Notes under the pieces: generated by a model
What the model saw: only the letters and a program-made list of their open reading frames with translations
Databases searched by the model: none
What the model was told of the DNA's origin: nothing
Source of the DNA: Acetomicrobium flavidum
GTDB lineage: Bacteria > Synergistota > Synergistia > Synergistales > Acetomicrobiaceae
NCBI RefSeq assembly: GCF_900129645.1
Contig: NZ_FSQZ01000001.1
Location: 930,001-994,000, forward strand
Length of the DNA: 64,000 nt
Direction: 5' to 3'
In this document: positions 24,267-32,460 of the stretch, one piece after another
Layout: each line of letters starts with the position of its first letter
How positions within the stretch are numbered: position 1 is the stretch's first letter
Translations under genes and position numbers: made by a program

Positions 24267-24925
24267 TATTCAAAACGGACTTCTAGCTCCATCGGTGGCT
24301 TGGAGCGATCCAAATAGCGCGCTTCTTTATTGTGAAGAAGCGCTGCAATCCCTTGATATCGAGGTCTGGCCATGGGATCATTTCTAGTCGGAACCGGAGT
24401 GGGGCGCTCTCCCTTGGCGTATTTGGCAGCATTACGTCCAATTGCCCTAAAGACCTCCGGATCAAGAAGGGGGGATTGAGGGAAGAGCTCCAAATTGTTC
24501 AGAGGATTCAAGTCACGTTGATGGATAACAGTTGTACCCCTAGACAGTATGCCAATACCAACGCCCGAACCGGACAGTTTGGCCGCTTGATGCGCTATGA
24601 ACCCAACGTCTGCAGTATGATATACGCGAACAAGCCTGGGCTTTAAGCCTTCCTCTTCGATCCCGGCAAATACCTGACGCAACACTTCACTGTGGGGTAC
24701 ACCGACTATAGTTTCCGTAAAGACGGTCCCAAAGGCAGGGGGTACGCCAACGACGACTTCCTTAGGATCGGTGCCTTTTTTAGCAACCCCCACCTCCACC
24801 AGGGTCATCTTTCCTCCCCTTTGGATCTGCGTGGCCGTCGGGGAAGACGATTTAGCCTGCTCTCCTAGGACTTCTTGCAGAACCTCTTCTATCACCTTTT
24901 TGACTAATTCTTCGTTGACCTGCAT
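24266..24925 (-). CDS. pduD: Propanediol/glycerol dehydratase medium subunit PduD
   Basis: 219 residues (PduD 224). Core segments: LVEVGVAKKGTDPKEVVVGVPPAFG, HSEVLRQVFAGIEEEGLKPRLVRVYHTADVGFIAH and GIGILSRGTTVIHQRDLNPLNNLELFPQ, all strongly conserved in B12 diol/glycerol dehydratases. It contributes to the cobalamin site. The N-terminal 20 residues (MQVNEELVKKVIEEVLQEVL) form the encapsulation peptide known from PduD. ATG at 24925 with AAGGAGGGG upstream; the longer frame start at 24946 lies inside pduC. Confidence 0.95.
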   Translation of the reverse strand: MQVNEELVKKVIEEVLQEVLGEQAKSSSPTATQIQRGGKMTLVEVGVAKKGTDPKEVVVGVPPAFGTVFTETIVGVPHSEVLRQVFAGIEEEGLKPRLVRVYHTADVGFIAHQAAKLSGSGVGIGILSRGTTVIHQRDLNPLNNLELFPQSPLLDPEVFRAIGRNAAKYAKGERPTPVPTRNDPMARPRYQGIAALLHNKEARYLDRSKPPMELEVRFE

Positions 24926-24938
24926 GGTCTTCCCCTCC

Positions 24939-26609
24939 TTACACATCCTCGGGCCTAATTGCCCAAGGAATGTTCTTTATCTCCTCCCAACGTTCGTCGG
25001 AGATCCTATAACCGGTCCCTGGACCTCGGTAATCGTTGGGATCATTGACGGAGCTATAAACAGTACCGTCACGATCTATCCAGGCCGAAGTCTGCAGATA
25101 ATCGCCGGAAACCCTTTGGCGCATCATCATGACTATCGCTTCGGCTATGTCCCTAAAACCTCTCTGCGCAAGGATCTTGGCTATATCAATGCCGTTTATG
25201 CCTTCGTTCAAGAGTCTCTCTGCGGCCCTTAAATCCTCAGTTACGTTTCTGTCGGGCACATCCTTGCTTCCGTTAGCATAGGTCGCAGCTTCCACCTCGG
25301 CGTCAGTTATGGGCGGGAACCCTAAAGCGTCATAAACGGCCTGAAGGGCTCTTACGGCTTTGTTGCGGACAGCGACTACCTCCTCTTCGGAGACGGGCTT
25401 GCAACCGCCATCAACCTTGAAGTCGCGCTGAATCGCCAGATAGTCGTCCATATCCTCAATATCCCAGTTGGATCCAGCAAACATGTTGTCGTAATTCGGA
25501 ACGCCGGAATAGCCGGAAAAGATCAGGTCTGTGCCTGAAAAGAGTTGAGGTATCGTACGAGCGGTTCGCCTTAGATCGGAATGAGAAAAGGTCTGGTCAT
25601 TGCCGGAAGCGACCTCCATATCAAGCGTGACGGTAATCAAGTTTTCCGCCGCAACGGCCCTCAAGCCGCTTGGAACAGCTCCCGGTACGCCTATGCAGGA
25701 AATTGAGCCGTTTTGAAGGCCCTGAACCCCGGCGCCCTTGGTGATCATGACGCATCTGGCTTCCAGGTAAAGCATGCTCTTGCCCTCTGCGGCCCCCATC
25801 TGTACTTCTGCCCCGGTGCCACTGGTAAAACGCATCTTCAAGCCCCTGCTCGCGTATGCGGAAGCAAGAAACGCCTTAGACCAGGGCGTGTCGTCGCCAT
25901 CAATGAATACGCTTTCGGTACCGTATACCGAGACCGTCTCCGCATAACTGGTAAGGCCTCTCATTCCGATCTGGAGCTCGAAGGCCTCCTCAAGAGCGCA
26001 CTGCGTAAGCACTCCGGGTCTGCCCGTTTGAGATCCTATAAGCAGAGACAAGGCATTCAAAGGGGCATAGCGATTTACGCCAACGGTGGTCTCGAGTTCC
26101 ACGAAGCCCCTTAACGCCCCCTCCGCTGCATCTGCGGCAAGCTGGACCGGGTGATCCTTTGCGCTGGTTATGTGGGCCTGATTGGCTGGAGTCTTACGAG
26201 ATCTCATCTTAGAAAGACCCATCATTATCTCAACAATGTTGAGGCAATCCATAACCCTGCTTATCTTGGCCGGAGTTAAGCCCTGGAAGACCCTCGTAAC
26301 TTCTGTCCTTGGAACGTTAGGATCGACAAGCATCATTGCCAGTTCTGTCTCGCTTTTCGCCATGGCCTGTGGGGCCATATCTATATCGATGGCATAATCC
26401 GCGATGAATTGTTCTATCATATCGAAATCCTGACGCTTCTTTCCGTCCATCTCCCCTATCTTGCCGTTTTCTATCTTTATGGACGGCACGGGATCGTTAG
26501 GACTTCCCATTGCAATAAGCCCCACATCTATCCATTCCGCTATGAAGCCGTCCTTATGGACCGGCCTATTATTTAGCACTTCAAATCTTTTGCTTTTCTT
26601 TTCAGCCAA
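24939..26609 (-). CDS. pduC: AdoCbl-dependent propanediol/glycerol dehydratase large subunit PduC
   Basis: Catalytic subunit converting 1,2-propanediol to propanal, or glycerol to 3-hydroxypropanal, by radical rearrangement. 556 residues (PduC 554). Conserved active-site stretches are present: NQAHITSAKDHPVQ, RGFVELETTVGVNRYAP, LTQCALEEAFEL, VQGLQNGSISCIGVP, SNDQTFSHSDLRRTA variant (GNDQTFSHSD) and FSGYSGVPNYDNMFAGSN. The substrate preference, diol versus glycerol, cannot be fixed by eye. TTG at 26609 is chosen: it follows AAAGGGGGCG and gives the family start AEKKSKRFEVLNNRPV; the ATG-like start at 26636 would lack a ribosome site. Confidence 0.96.
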   Translation of the reverse strand: MAEKKSKRFEVLNNRPVHKDGFIAEWIDVGLIAMGSPNDPVPSIKIENGKIGEMDGKKRQDFDMIEQFIADYAIDIDMAPQAMAKSETELAMMLVDPNVPRTEVTRVFQGLTPAKISRVMDCLNIVEIMMGLSKMRSRKTPANQAHITSAKDHPVQLAADAAEGALRGFVELETTVGVNRYAPLNALSLLIGSQTGRPGVLTQCALEEAFELQIGMRGLTSYAETVSVYGTESVFIDGDDTPWSKAFLASAYASRGLKMRFTSGTGAEVQMGAAEGKSMLYLEARCVMITKGAGVQGLQNGSISCIGVPGAVPSGLRAVAAENLITVTLDMEVASGNDQTFSHSDLRRTARTIPQLFSGTDLIFSGYSGVPNYDNMFAGSNWDIEDMDDYLAIQRDFKVDGGCKPVSEEEVVAVRNKAVRALQAVYDALGFPPITDAEVEAATYANGSKDVPDRNVTEDLRAAERLLNEGINGIDIAKILAQRGFRDIAEAIVMMMRQRVSGDYLQTSAWIDRDGTVYSSVNDPNDYRGPGTGYRISDERWEEIKNIPWAIRPEDV

Positions 26610-26625
26610 TTTAAACGCCCCCTTT
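26598..26625 (-). repeat. 28-base translation-initiation repeat, copy at pduC
   Basis: Second copy of the element at 24239-24266 (27/28 identity), spanning ribosome site, TTG start and first four codons of pduC. See findings. Confidence 0.8.
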
Positions 26626-26642
26626 AATCTCGGCAACCCTGC

Positions 26643-27467
26643 TTAAATGTAGGGAGTCGTAGCCGATTTGGGCTCAGCACCCATGGCACCCAGGAGCTTT
26701 TTGCCTATGCTTCTGGCGGCAATTAATGCCTGACGCACTGCGCCGGAATCCCCTGTAAAGGTTATGACCACTTCGTTCGTCAAAGATAGGCCCTTTGTGG
26801 GAGACAGGTAATCTATCAGCTCTACTTCAGCAGCTTTCAGTGCGGTATCGCTCATGACAAAGCCGATCCCCGCAGGAGCTCCTACGATGAGGCCAAATGC
26901 CCTGCCAACGGGGGCATTGAATGCCTTGTTGCATGCGTAGCTTGCTCGAGCCGTATACTGAAACTCCAAATGACCGGCATCGTTGGCATAAACATCGCCA
27001 AAGGTACGACGCAAATCCTTTAAAGCCACTTCTATTGCCCTTCTGGCATCGGATACGTCTTCCGCTCCAAAGATTATCAATGATCCGTGTCCGGCACCGC
27101 CCTTAGTATCCCTGGGAAGCTCGATGACAACTATCTCCGTGTTCGTCGCCTTAACGGCCTCATCTGCGGCCATTATCTGCGGCCCGGCCCCCGTCCTGCC
27201 GGAAAAGATCCCAACGGATCTGAATTTTTTGTCTATGCCCAGCTTTTCGTGAAGCATAGGCTCAACGTTGGCCACGACCAGGCCGATGGTATCGCCCTCG
27301 GAGATGCCGACGTATTCGGTGACGCCTACAATGTTTTGTGCGCACACACTGGCAACCTTTTCCTCATCGCTTTGCTGCTGGGAAGCCTTCTCGGGGGCTA
27401 CCACGCTGCCGCCACCGATACGCTTCATCACCTCATCCATTACTTTTTTCATCATCTCTTGTTCCAT
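26643..27467 (-). CDS. pduB: BMC-T trimeric shell protein PduB
   Basis: Tandem BMC-domain shell protein of 274 residues (PduB 270). Domain 1: VGVTEYVGISEGDTIGLVVANVEP; domain 2: PVGRAFGLIVGAPAGIGFVMSDTALKAAEVELIDYL and GDSGAVRQALIAAR. The N-terminal extension (MEQEMMKKVMDEVMKRIGG) is the helix that in Salmonella PduB links the shell to the enzyme core. ATG at 27467 has GGAGGTG about 8 bases upstream. It lies between a PduA/J gene and the dehydratase, the canonical order. Confidence 0.95.
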   Translation of the reverse strand: MEQEMMKKVMDEVMKRIGGGSVVAPEKASQQQSDEEKVASVCAQNIVGVTEYVGISEGDTIGLVVANVEPMLHEKLGIDKKFRSVGIFSGRTGAGPQIMAADEAVKATNTEIVVIELPRDTKGGAGHGSLIIFGAEDVSDARRAIEVALKDLRRTFGDVYANDAGHLEFQYTARASYACNKAFNAPVGRAFGLIVGAPAGIGFVMSDTALKAAEVELIDYLSPTKGLSLTNEVVITFTGDSGAVRQALIAARSIGKKLLGAMGAEPKSATTPYI

Positions 27468-27495
27468 CAATCACACCTCCCGAAAAAGGGTGCCG

Positions 27496-27774
27496 CTATT
27501 CCAGCTTAGGAAGCAGCTTCTCTGTGTCGCTGTGGGGCCTGGGGATCACGTGTACGGAGACTATTTCGCCCACTCGCTTTGCCGATGCGGCGCCTGCATC
27601 AACGGCAGCCTTAACGGCTCCAACATCACCGCGAACCATCACGGTCACTAGTCCCGAGCCTATTTTCTCGTAACCTATAAGCCGAACATTTGCCGCTTTC
27701 ACCATCGCATCCGCCGCTTCTATCGCTCCAACTAAGCCTTTTGTTTCGATCATCCCTAACGCTTCACCAGTCAC
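27496..27774 (-). CDS. pduA: BMC-H hexameric shell protein (PduA/J paralogue 1, canonical pore)
   Basis: 92-residue single BMC domain: [44 protein letters not shown] and [16 protein letters not shown]. The pore loop KIGSGL is the one of PduA/PduJ, whose serine-lined pore passes 1,2-propanediol (known). GTG at 27774 chosen because GGAGGTG lies upstream in the end of pduV. It is a near-twin of the gene at 20562, which differs at the pore. Confidence 0.94.
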   Translation of the reverse strand: MTGEALGMIETKGLVGAIEAADAMVKAANVRLIGYEKIGSGLVTVMVRGDVGAVKAAVDAGAASAKRVGEIVSVHVIPRPHSDTEKLLPKLE

Positions 27775-27778
27775 GGTT

Positions 27779-28222
27779 CTACACACCTCCTGCTAAGCTT
27801 GCGATTTTGTGCCTTAGTTCCATTATCCCCTCTCCTGTCAGTGCCGAGACACAGACCACCTCCTTAACCCCTGTTTCCTGCAGTATTCTTTTCGCCCTAT
27901 TTATCTGCTCTTCGCTCGATAAATCTATCTTGTTGATCACCCCTATAACTGTGGATCTGAGGGCCTTCACGAAACGAGAGGGAAACTGCTTTAAATTTGT
28001 GGGGTCAACCAAAAGAAGGATCATTGCAGACCTGGAAGAATAAGTTATTAACGCATGATAAAAGCGGGGCAGATCGAAAAATTCCCCCGGGGTATCGATG
28101 GCTTTCCCAAAGAACTGAATGAAAGAGGTCTTACGAACGGAGCTCTCATCATTGGTTAACCCTAACGTTTTCAGCAACGTCGTCTTACCGGATCCAGATG
28201 GGCCTATGACCATGATGCGCAT
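27779..28222 (-). CDS. pduV: PduV/EutP-type small GTPase
   Basis: 147-residue Ras-like GTPase: P-loop [21 protein letters not shown] (switch II, G3) and NKIDLSS (G4), SALTGEG (G5). PduV is about 150 residues and associates with the outside of Pdu compartments (known), possibly with filaments; EutP has been reported to have acetate kinase activity, relevant because no PduW kinase is in this locus. ATG at 28222 overlaps the pduU stop (TGATG). The longer frame to 28333 lies inside pduU and is not needed. Confidence 0.92.
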   Translation of the reverse strand: MRIMVIGPSGSGKTTLLKTLGLTNDESSVRKTSFIQFFGKAIDTPGEFFDLPRFYHALITYSSRSAMILLLVDPTNLKQFPSRFVKALRSTVIGVINKIDLSSEEQINRAKRILQETGVKEVVCVSALTGEGIMELRHKIASLAGGV

Positions 28223-28566
28223 CACGTAAAGGTAACGTCCGTCGGGAAAAACCCCAGGACCTCTTTCAAGGAATTGACGGCTGTACGAAGGGCATTTTCC
28301 ACGGAGGCAACTTCGCCTGTGAGCATTACGCAACCGGTAAACCTGTCGACGAACTCTATGTTTACGCTGGAGGACTTGCTTGCCATGTCGGCTGCGATAA
28401 TCGCGCCCTCACCCGGAGTAATTGTCATGATCCCTATTGCTCCGGCTCTATCGATGCCAACCTTATTGCACAGCTCTCCTTTGGGATTTCTTATTATGTG
28501 AGCAAGGGTCACCTGTTTGCCGGGAACGTATTCCTGTATCACCCTTAAACGATCGCTTCCGTCCAC
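28222..28566 (-). CDS. pduU: Permuted BMC-H shell protein PduU (EutS-like), first gene of the BMC operon
   Basis: 114 residues. Circularly permuted BMC domain: RVIQEYVPGKQVTLAHIIRNPKGEL, GAIGIMTITPGEGAIIAADMA and FVDRFTGCVMLTGEVASVENAL. The N-terminal beta-barrel sequence typical of PduU is present. GTG at 28566 chosen: GGGGG lies 7 bases upstream and the resulting length matches PduU (116); the upstream in-frame residues (MQRHRFFVLL...) lack a ribosome site. Promoter must lie in 28567-28670; no good -35/-10 pair was seen, as expected if an AraC-type activator is required. Confidence 0.93.
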   Translation of the reverse strand: MDGSDRLRVIQEYVPGKQVTLAHIIRNPKGELCNKVGIDRAGAIGIMTITPGEGAIIAADMASKSSSVNIEFVDRFTGCVMLTGEVASVENALRTAVNSLKEVLGFFPTDVTFT

Positions 28567-28670
28567 AAAAGCACCCCCTATGTCCCTTATAAGTAAAACA
28601 AAAAAGCGATGCCTTTGCATTCAAAGATAATGGCGATATTTTGTTCAATAATTCCTATTAATGCATACAT

Positions 28671-28704
28671 AAAAAGACCTGAGAGCTTGATCTCAGGTCT
28701 TTTT
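28671..28704. terminator. Bidirectional-looking terminator between the regulator gene and the BMC operon
   Basis: Arms 28671-28684 and 28691-28704 (AAAAAGACCTGAGA / TCTCAGGTCTTTTT) pair over 14 bp with a 6-base loop; both strands end in five T. It lies 55 bases after the response-regulator stop and about 105 bases before pduU, so the regulators and the BMC operon are separate transcripts. Confidence 0.9.
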
Positions 28705-28758
28705 ACTAAACTTTCGTTTTTTTGTTCCTGCCGACCTTAAACCACTGGAGCTAATATC

Positions 28759-30357
28759 CTATATTGCACCAACGCTATCGCTCGAATGCAACGACCTCTT
28801 ATATTCGCTGGGGGGACATCCTGCCATTTCCTTAAAAAGGGTGCTGAAATAAGTTATGTTGTCGTATCCTACAGATGTCGCCGTCTCCGTAACGCTGCAT
28901 CCCATTGCCAAGAGCTTCTTTGCGCGCTCTATTCGCTTTTCTTTAATTACGTCGATAAATCTTTTATTCAAAACCTTACCAAACATGCGACTTAAATAAC
29001 TGGGGCTTACGTAGACGTGTTCCGCTACTTTCGATAAATTGGCCTCTTGCAGGTTGTCCTCTATGAAGGCCAGGGCTTTTTGTATTAAAGCAAGATCGGG
29101 ATCTCTTACGCTTTGCCTAACCCTCCATGCCTCCTCAAGGGAAATGAAGAACATGTTTTTAAGGTCGACAACGGACCTTATGGGTATCATCATGTCCCTG
29201 ACCTGTCTTCTAGCCCAAGCCTTAAGGGTTTCCTCGTCGCATTTGAGGTCTAAAAGCAATTTACATATTTGCCCGATGTATCCAGCGAACAATAACCTTA
29301 CGATCTCAACATTGACCGCGACATCGGATTGAGATAAGAGCGCAAAGAGCTTGCCGGCGCCATCGTTTACAAGCTGCAATTGCCCACCACGCATCCCCTC
29401 CAAAATAGCTGAAAAAGCCTGGTCAAAATCGGCATGGCTATCGCTCGTCGACTTACTGTCAACCTTAGCCTGAGGCTGTCCGTATATGAGCTTGCCAAAG
29501 CCCTCGAGGATGCTTTCTTCGAGGATCTCTTCTAACGACGGGAGGACCTCATCAATTTCGTTTAAACCTGTCACCTTGCCCATGTATACTACATTGCAAT
29601 GCATATCATTTTGTAAGGCAACATCGAAGATCTTTGACGCCACGGATTCTGGATTTTCCATCGGACCATTGAAAAACAAAAGAGTGATATAGCGCACCCA
29701 TGGAACCAGAAAAACCGAATCCCCCAAGATCCTTTGAAGTTCCCCTAAAAGCATTAGCTGTGACCACTGTTTTTCTTCAGCATCAAATCCGCTTAAAGCT
29801 ATCACGCCAAAGACATGCATGCCCTGAATTGGAAGGAAGCCCACTTCCTTTGCTACGGCTTTAAGCCCCTCCGTGATCTCCTCTCCGCGGACCAATCCCT
29901 GAATTATCATCGAGGCAACAAAGCTCTTGTTTTCTAAAATAAATTTCTTCAACCTAATGAGTTGCTGAGAAATTTTGTCCGTTTCCTGTATTTCCTCTAT
30001 GGCCTTGTTTAAGGCGTCATAAAGGACATCATCTTTGACGGGTTTAACCAAAAAGGCAGTTACGTTGAGCCCTACGGCCTGTTGAGCGTACTCGAAGAAA
30101 TCATAGGCAGTCACTATTACGACCTTTCCCTGAAATCCTTCATTTCTCAACACCCCCAACGATGTCAGGGTATTTCCGCCGGGAATCTTTATATCCAATA
30201 AGACGACGTCCGGCTTCCATAGGCGCACCTTTTCCTCAAAATCGATCGTATTGGCAGCCTCGTCTATCTCCAAAAGCAGAGGATAGGACTTAAGCATCTC
30301 CACTAAGGCTCGCCTTTCCAAAGGTTCATCTTCGACGACAAGCACCTTTTTGGGCAC
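28759..30357 (-). CDS. AraC-type response regulator (YesN-like)
   Basis: Cytosolic DNA-binding regulator of 532 residues. Receiver domain at 1-120 with acidic pocket VVEDEPLER, phospho-Asp in VVLLDIKIPGGN and Lys in FLVKPVKDD. A long linker (125-400) without recognisable motifs follows, then an AraC helix-turn-helix pair at about 420-525 (SKVAEHVYVSPSYLSRMFGK and SVTETATSVGYDNITYFSTLFK). GTG start follows AAGGAGG inside the end of the kinase gene. The adjacent BMC operon is the obvious target (inference from position and from PocR in Salmonella). Confidence 0.92.
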   Translation of the reverse strand: MPKKVLVVEDEPLERRALVEMLKSYPLLLEIDEAANTIDFEEKVRLWKPDVVLLDIKIPGGNTLTSLGVLRNEGFQGKVVIVTAYDFFEYAQQAVGLNVTAFLVKPVKDDVLYDALNKAIEEIQETDKISQQLIRLKKFILENKSFVASMIIQGLVRGEEITEGLKAVAKEVGFLPIQGMHVFGVIALSGFDAEEKQWSQLMLLGELQRILGDSVFLVPWVRYITLLFFNGPMENPESVASKIFDVALQNDMHCNVVYMGKVTGLNEIDEVLPSLEEILEESILEGFGKLIYGQPQAKVDSKSTSDSHADFDQAFSAILEGMRGGQLQLVNDGAGKLFALLSQSDVAVNVEIVRLLFAGYIGQICKLLLDLKCDEETLKAWARRQVRDMMIPIRSVVDLKNMFFISLEEAWRVRQSVRDPDLALIQKALAFIEDNLQEANLSKVAEHVYVSPSYLSRMFGKVLNKRFIDVIKEKRIERAKKLLAMGCSVTETATSVGYDNITYFSTLFKEMAGCPPSEYKRSLHSSDSVGAI

Positions 30358-30362
30358 GTATT

Positions 30363-31571
30363 TTAATCCTCCTTACAGGGAATGCATATGTTGACCTTTG
30401 TTCCTACGTCGGGTTTGCTCCAAATGTTAAACGAAGCATCATCGCCGTAATGCAGTTTAAGCCTTTCCTTTACATGGGATATGCCCAGGCCTTCTTTGAT
30501 CTTTTCAGGCAAACAACCCACCCCGTTATCTTCCACGCTGATTTCCAATTTTCCTTCACATATCTTTCCTCTTAAAAGTACGACTCCTGGGCGCAATGAC
30601 GGTTCTATGCCGTGGACCACGGCATTTTCCACTATTGGCTGAAGGATCAAAAAAGGTATCTTACACGATAGGGCCTCAGGCTCAACATCCAAAACGTAGG
30701 AAAATCTGTCGCTGAACCTCACCTTCTGTATGGACAGATATTGTTTCAGGCATTCCAATTCGCTGCTTAAAGGGACTAATTCGTCACGCGATTGTCTCCT
30801 GAGTATGTATCTAAGATAGTCGGCAAATTGAATCGTGAGTTCTTGCGTCTGGGGTGCGCCCTCGAACATGGCCATGCGCGACATTATGTTTAAAGTGTTG
30901 AACATAAAATGCGGATTAAGTTGATTCTGCAAAGCCTTTAGCTGAGCCATCTTTAGGTTCCTTTCAAGCGTTTCCTTATCTCGCTGCGCTTTGACCAGCT
31001 CCATGGTCCTATGCAATAATTTGCTCTCTATGAGGTGACGTTCGCAGAGCTCAACTACGTGCGATGCCATCACATTAAGCAGATTCATGGCATTGAGCAC
31101 GGTCGTCTCGTCGACCACGGGCAAAGCCAAAAAGTCTTGAACCCAATCATCGACTTCGGTGGCGTCACAGGGCCACAATGGAACGATTTCCTTTCGGACT
31201 TCCTCTTCGGTATAAGGCCTGAGCAATACCTGTCCACAAAGCAAGGTGCCCACTAACCTTCCCTCAATTATCAAGGGGCTCGCCATATCGATCAATCCGC
31301 AGTGGCACCTGTAAACCAGTGGACCGCCAACATCCAGGGCATGCTCTCCTCCCCAGGCATCGCTTCTTTCGCAACCACACCTGCCTTCGGGATGGGAACG
31401 AAGCCTGCGACAGAAGGCACAAAAATTGCTAGGTATCGTCAGCGCAGTTCCGTCGGTGGTTGCTATCACGGCACCAACGTGCATGGCTGCAGCAAATCTG
31501 TCTACAAGGTCCTTAAGCCTGTCCAGCTCAATTACCTCAGACCACCACTCGTAAGATCCATAGGAAGCCAT
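30363..31571 (-). CDS. PocR-domain sensor histidine kinase (LytS/YesM-type)
   Basis: 402 residues. N-terminal PocR ligand-binding domain (about 15-175), Cys-rich: SNFCAFCRRL, EGRCGCERSD, YRCHCGLIDMASP and GTLLCGQVLL. A short coiled coil is followed by a His_kinase domain with the phospho-His in NPHFMFNTLNIMSR, and an HATPase with VENAVVHGIEP and DNGVGCLPEK. No transmembrane segment, so it senses a cytosolic ligand. In Salmonella the PocR domain senses 1,2-propanediol within a one-component AraC activator; here the sensor and AraC output are separated into a two-component pair. The ATG has GGAGAG upstream. Confidence 0.92.
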   Translation of the reverse strand: MASYGSYEWWSEVIELDRLKDLVDRFAAAMHVGAVIATTDGTALTIPSNFCAFCRRLRSHPEGRCGCERSDAWGGEHALDVGGPLVYRCHCGLIDMASPLIIEGRLVGTLLCGQVLLRPYTEEEVRKEIVPLWPCDATEVDDWVQDFLALPVVDETTVLNAMNLLNVMASHVVELCERHLIESKLLHRTMELVKAQRDKETLERNLKMAQLKALQNQLNPHFMFNTLNIMSRMAMFEGAPQTQELTIQFADYLRYILRRQSRDELVPLSSELECLKQYLSIQKVRFSDRFSYVLDVEPEALSCKIPFLILQPIVENAVVHGIEPSLRPGVVLLRGKICEGKLEISVEDNGVGCLPEKIKEGLGISHVKERLKLHYGDDASFNIWSKPDVGTKVNICIPCKED

Positions 31572-31762
31572 CTTGTTATCTCTCCAGGTAAGATAAATAG
31601 ATATTTCTGCAATTATATATTATAATACGTTCACAACTAAACATAAATGACCTCCCATGACTTGAGGAGAGTGTGGCATTCATATTTAATGAAATTAGCA
31701 TCCGGAAAGTGCTTCCTTAAATAAAACCATTACTAACTACTAGAACTTTCATCTCGCATCAC
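31572..31762 (-). other. Intergenic leader of the sensor kinase gene
   Basis: 191 bases without a reading frame. Near the kinase start the minus strand is very A/T-rich with a TATAAT at about 31619-31625, but no convincing -35 at proper distance. I see no terminator directly after the aldolase stop, so read-through from the aldolase into the kinase is possible. Confidence 0.4.
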
Positions 31763-32407
31763 TCACTTTTGCCCATAGGTCTTAAACTTCTCAAGCATCA
31801 ATTCCATCTCTTCGTCGGGCAGAATTACAGGTTCTCCAACGCATTTGGCCCTATAGTAGATTTCACATACCATCTCTATTATTTCTGCTATTCCAAAGGC
31901 AGAGGGCATATCCGGCCCAACCGCGATAAGGCCATGATTAGCCAAAAGAACAGCATTGTATTCTTCGCCCATAGCATTATATGCGGCGTCTGCTATCTCT
32001 TGTGTGCCAAAGGTGGCGTAGGGGGCGCAGGGGACTTTCTTTCCGGCATAGGCGATCAGGTAGCTTGCAGGGGGAACCTCCCAATGCAGGGTAGCAAGAG
32101 TTGTAGCAAACATGGAATGCGTATGGACAACGGCACCGACATCTTCCCTTTTTTGATAAAAAATTAAATGCATTCTCCATTCACTTGACGGCTTTCTAAA
32201 CCCATCCACAATTTTTCCGTTTAAATCCATGACCACAACGTCTTCAGGTTTGGTCTCAAAATAATCCATGCCGCTGGGAGAAATTGCCATCAACTTACTT
32301 TTTTCATCTAAAACACTGATATTACCTCCCGTGCCCCTGGTAAGCCCCGCCGCTATAAGTTTCTTGCCATATTCAACAATAACTTGCCTTTTCTCTTCTA
32401 AAAGCAA
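31763..32407 (-). CDS. Class II (zinc) aldolase, fuculose/rhamnulose-phosphate-type
   Basis: 214-residue aldolase of the FucA/RhaD/AraD family: TRGTGGNISVLDE (phosphate loop), Ser-rich PSSEWRMH, zinc His pair in VVHTHSMFATTLATLH, and LLANHGLIAVG with a third His. FucA-type enzymes cleave fuculose-1-phosphate or rhamnulose-1-phosphate to DHAP and L-lactaldehyde, whose reduction gives 1,2-propanediol, the BMC substrate (known of the family; assignment to this sugar is inference). TTG start at 32407 with GGGGTGG 7 bases upstream. No encapsulation helix. It is upstream of the regulator pair, same strand. Confidence 0.88.
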   Translation of the reverse strand: MLLEEKRQVIVEYGKKLIAAGLTRGTGGNISVLDEKSKLMAISPSGMDYFETKPEDVVVMDLNGKIVDGFRKPSSEWRMHLIFYQKREDVGAVVHTHSMFATTLATLHWEVPPASYLIAYAGKKVPCAPYATFGTQEIADAAYNAMGEEYNAVLLANHGLIAVGPDMPSAFGIAEIIEMVCEIYYRAKCVGEPVILPDEEMELMLEKFKTYGQK

Positions 32408-32460
32408 ATGATACCACCCCTATTTGTACTCATTCCATTTTCTCGCTTCATTATAATATA

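Noticed and set aside
28567-28670. Possible B12 or other riboswitch in front of the BMC operon
   Set aside because: Only about 100 bases remain between terminator and pduU, too short for a cobalamin riboswitch, and no conserved B12-box-like sequence was seen.
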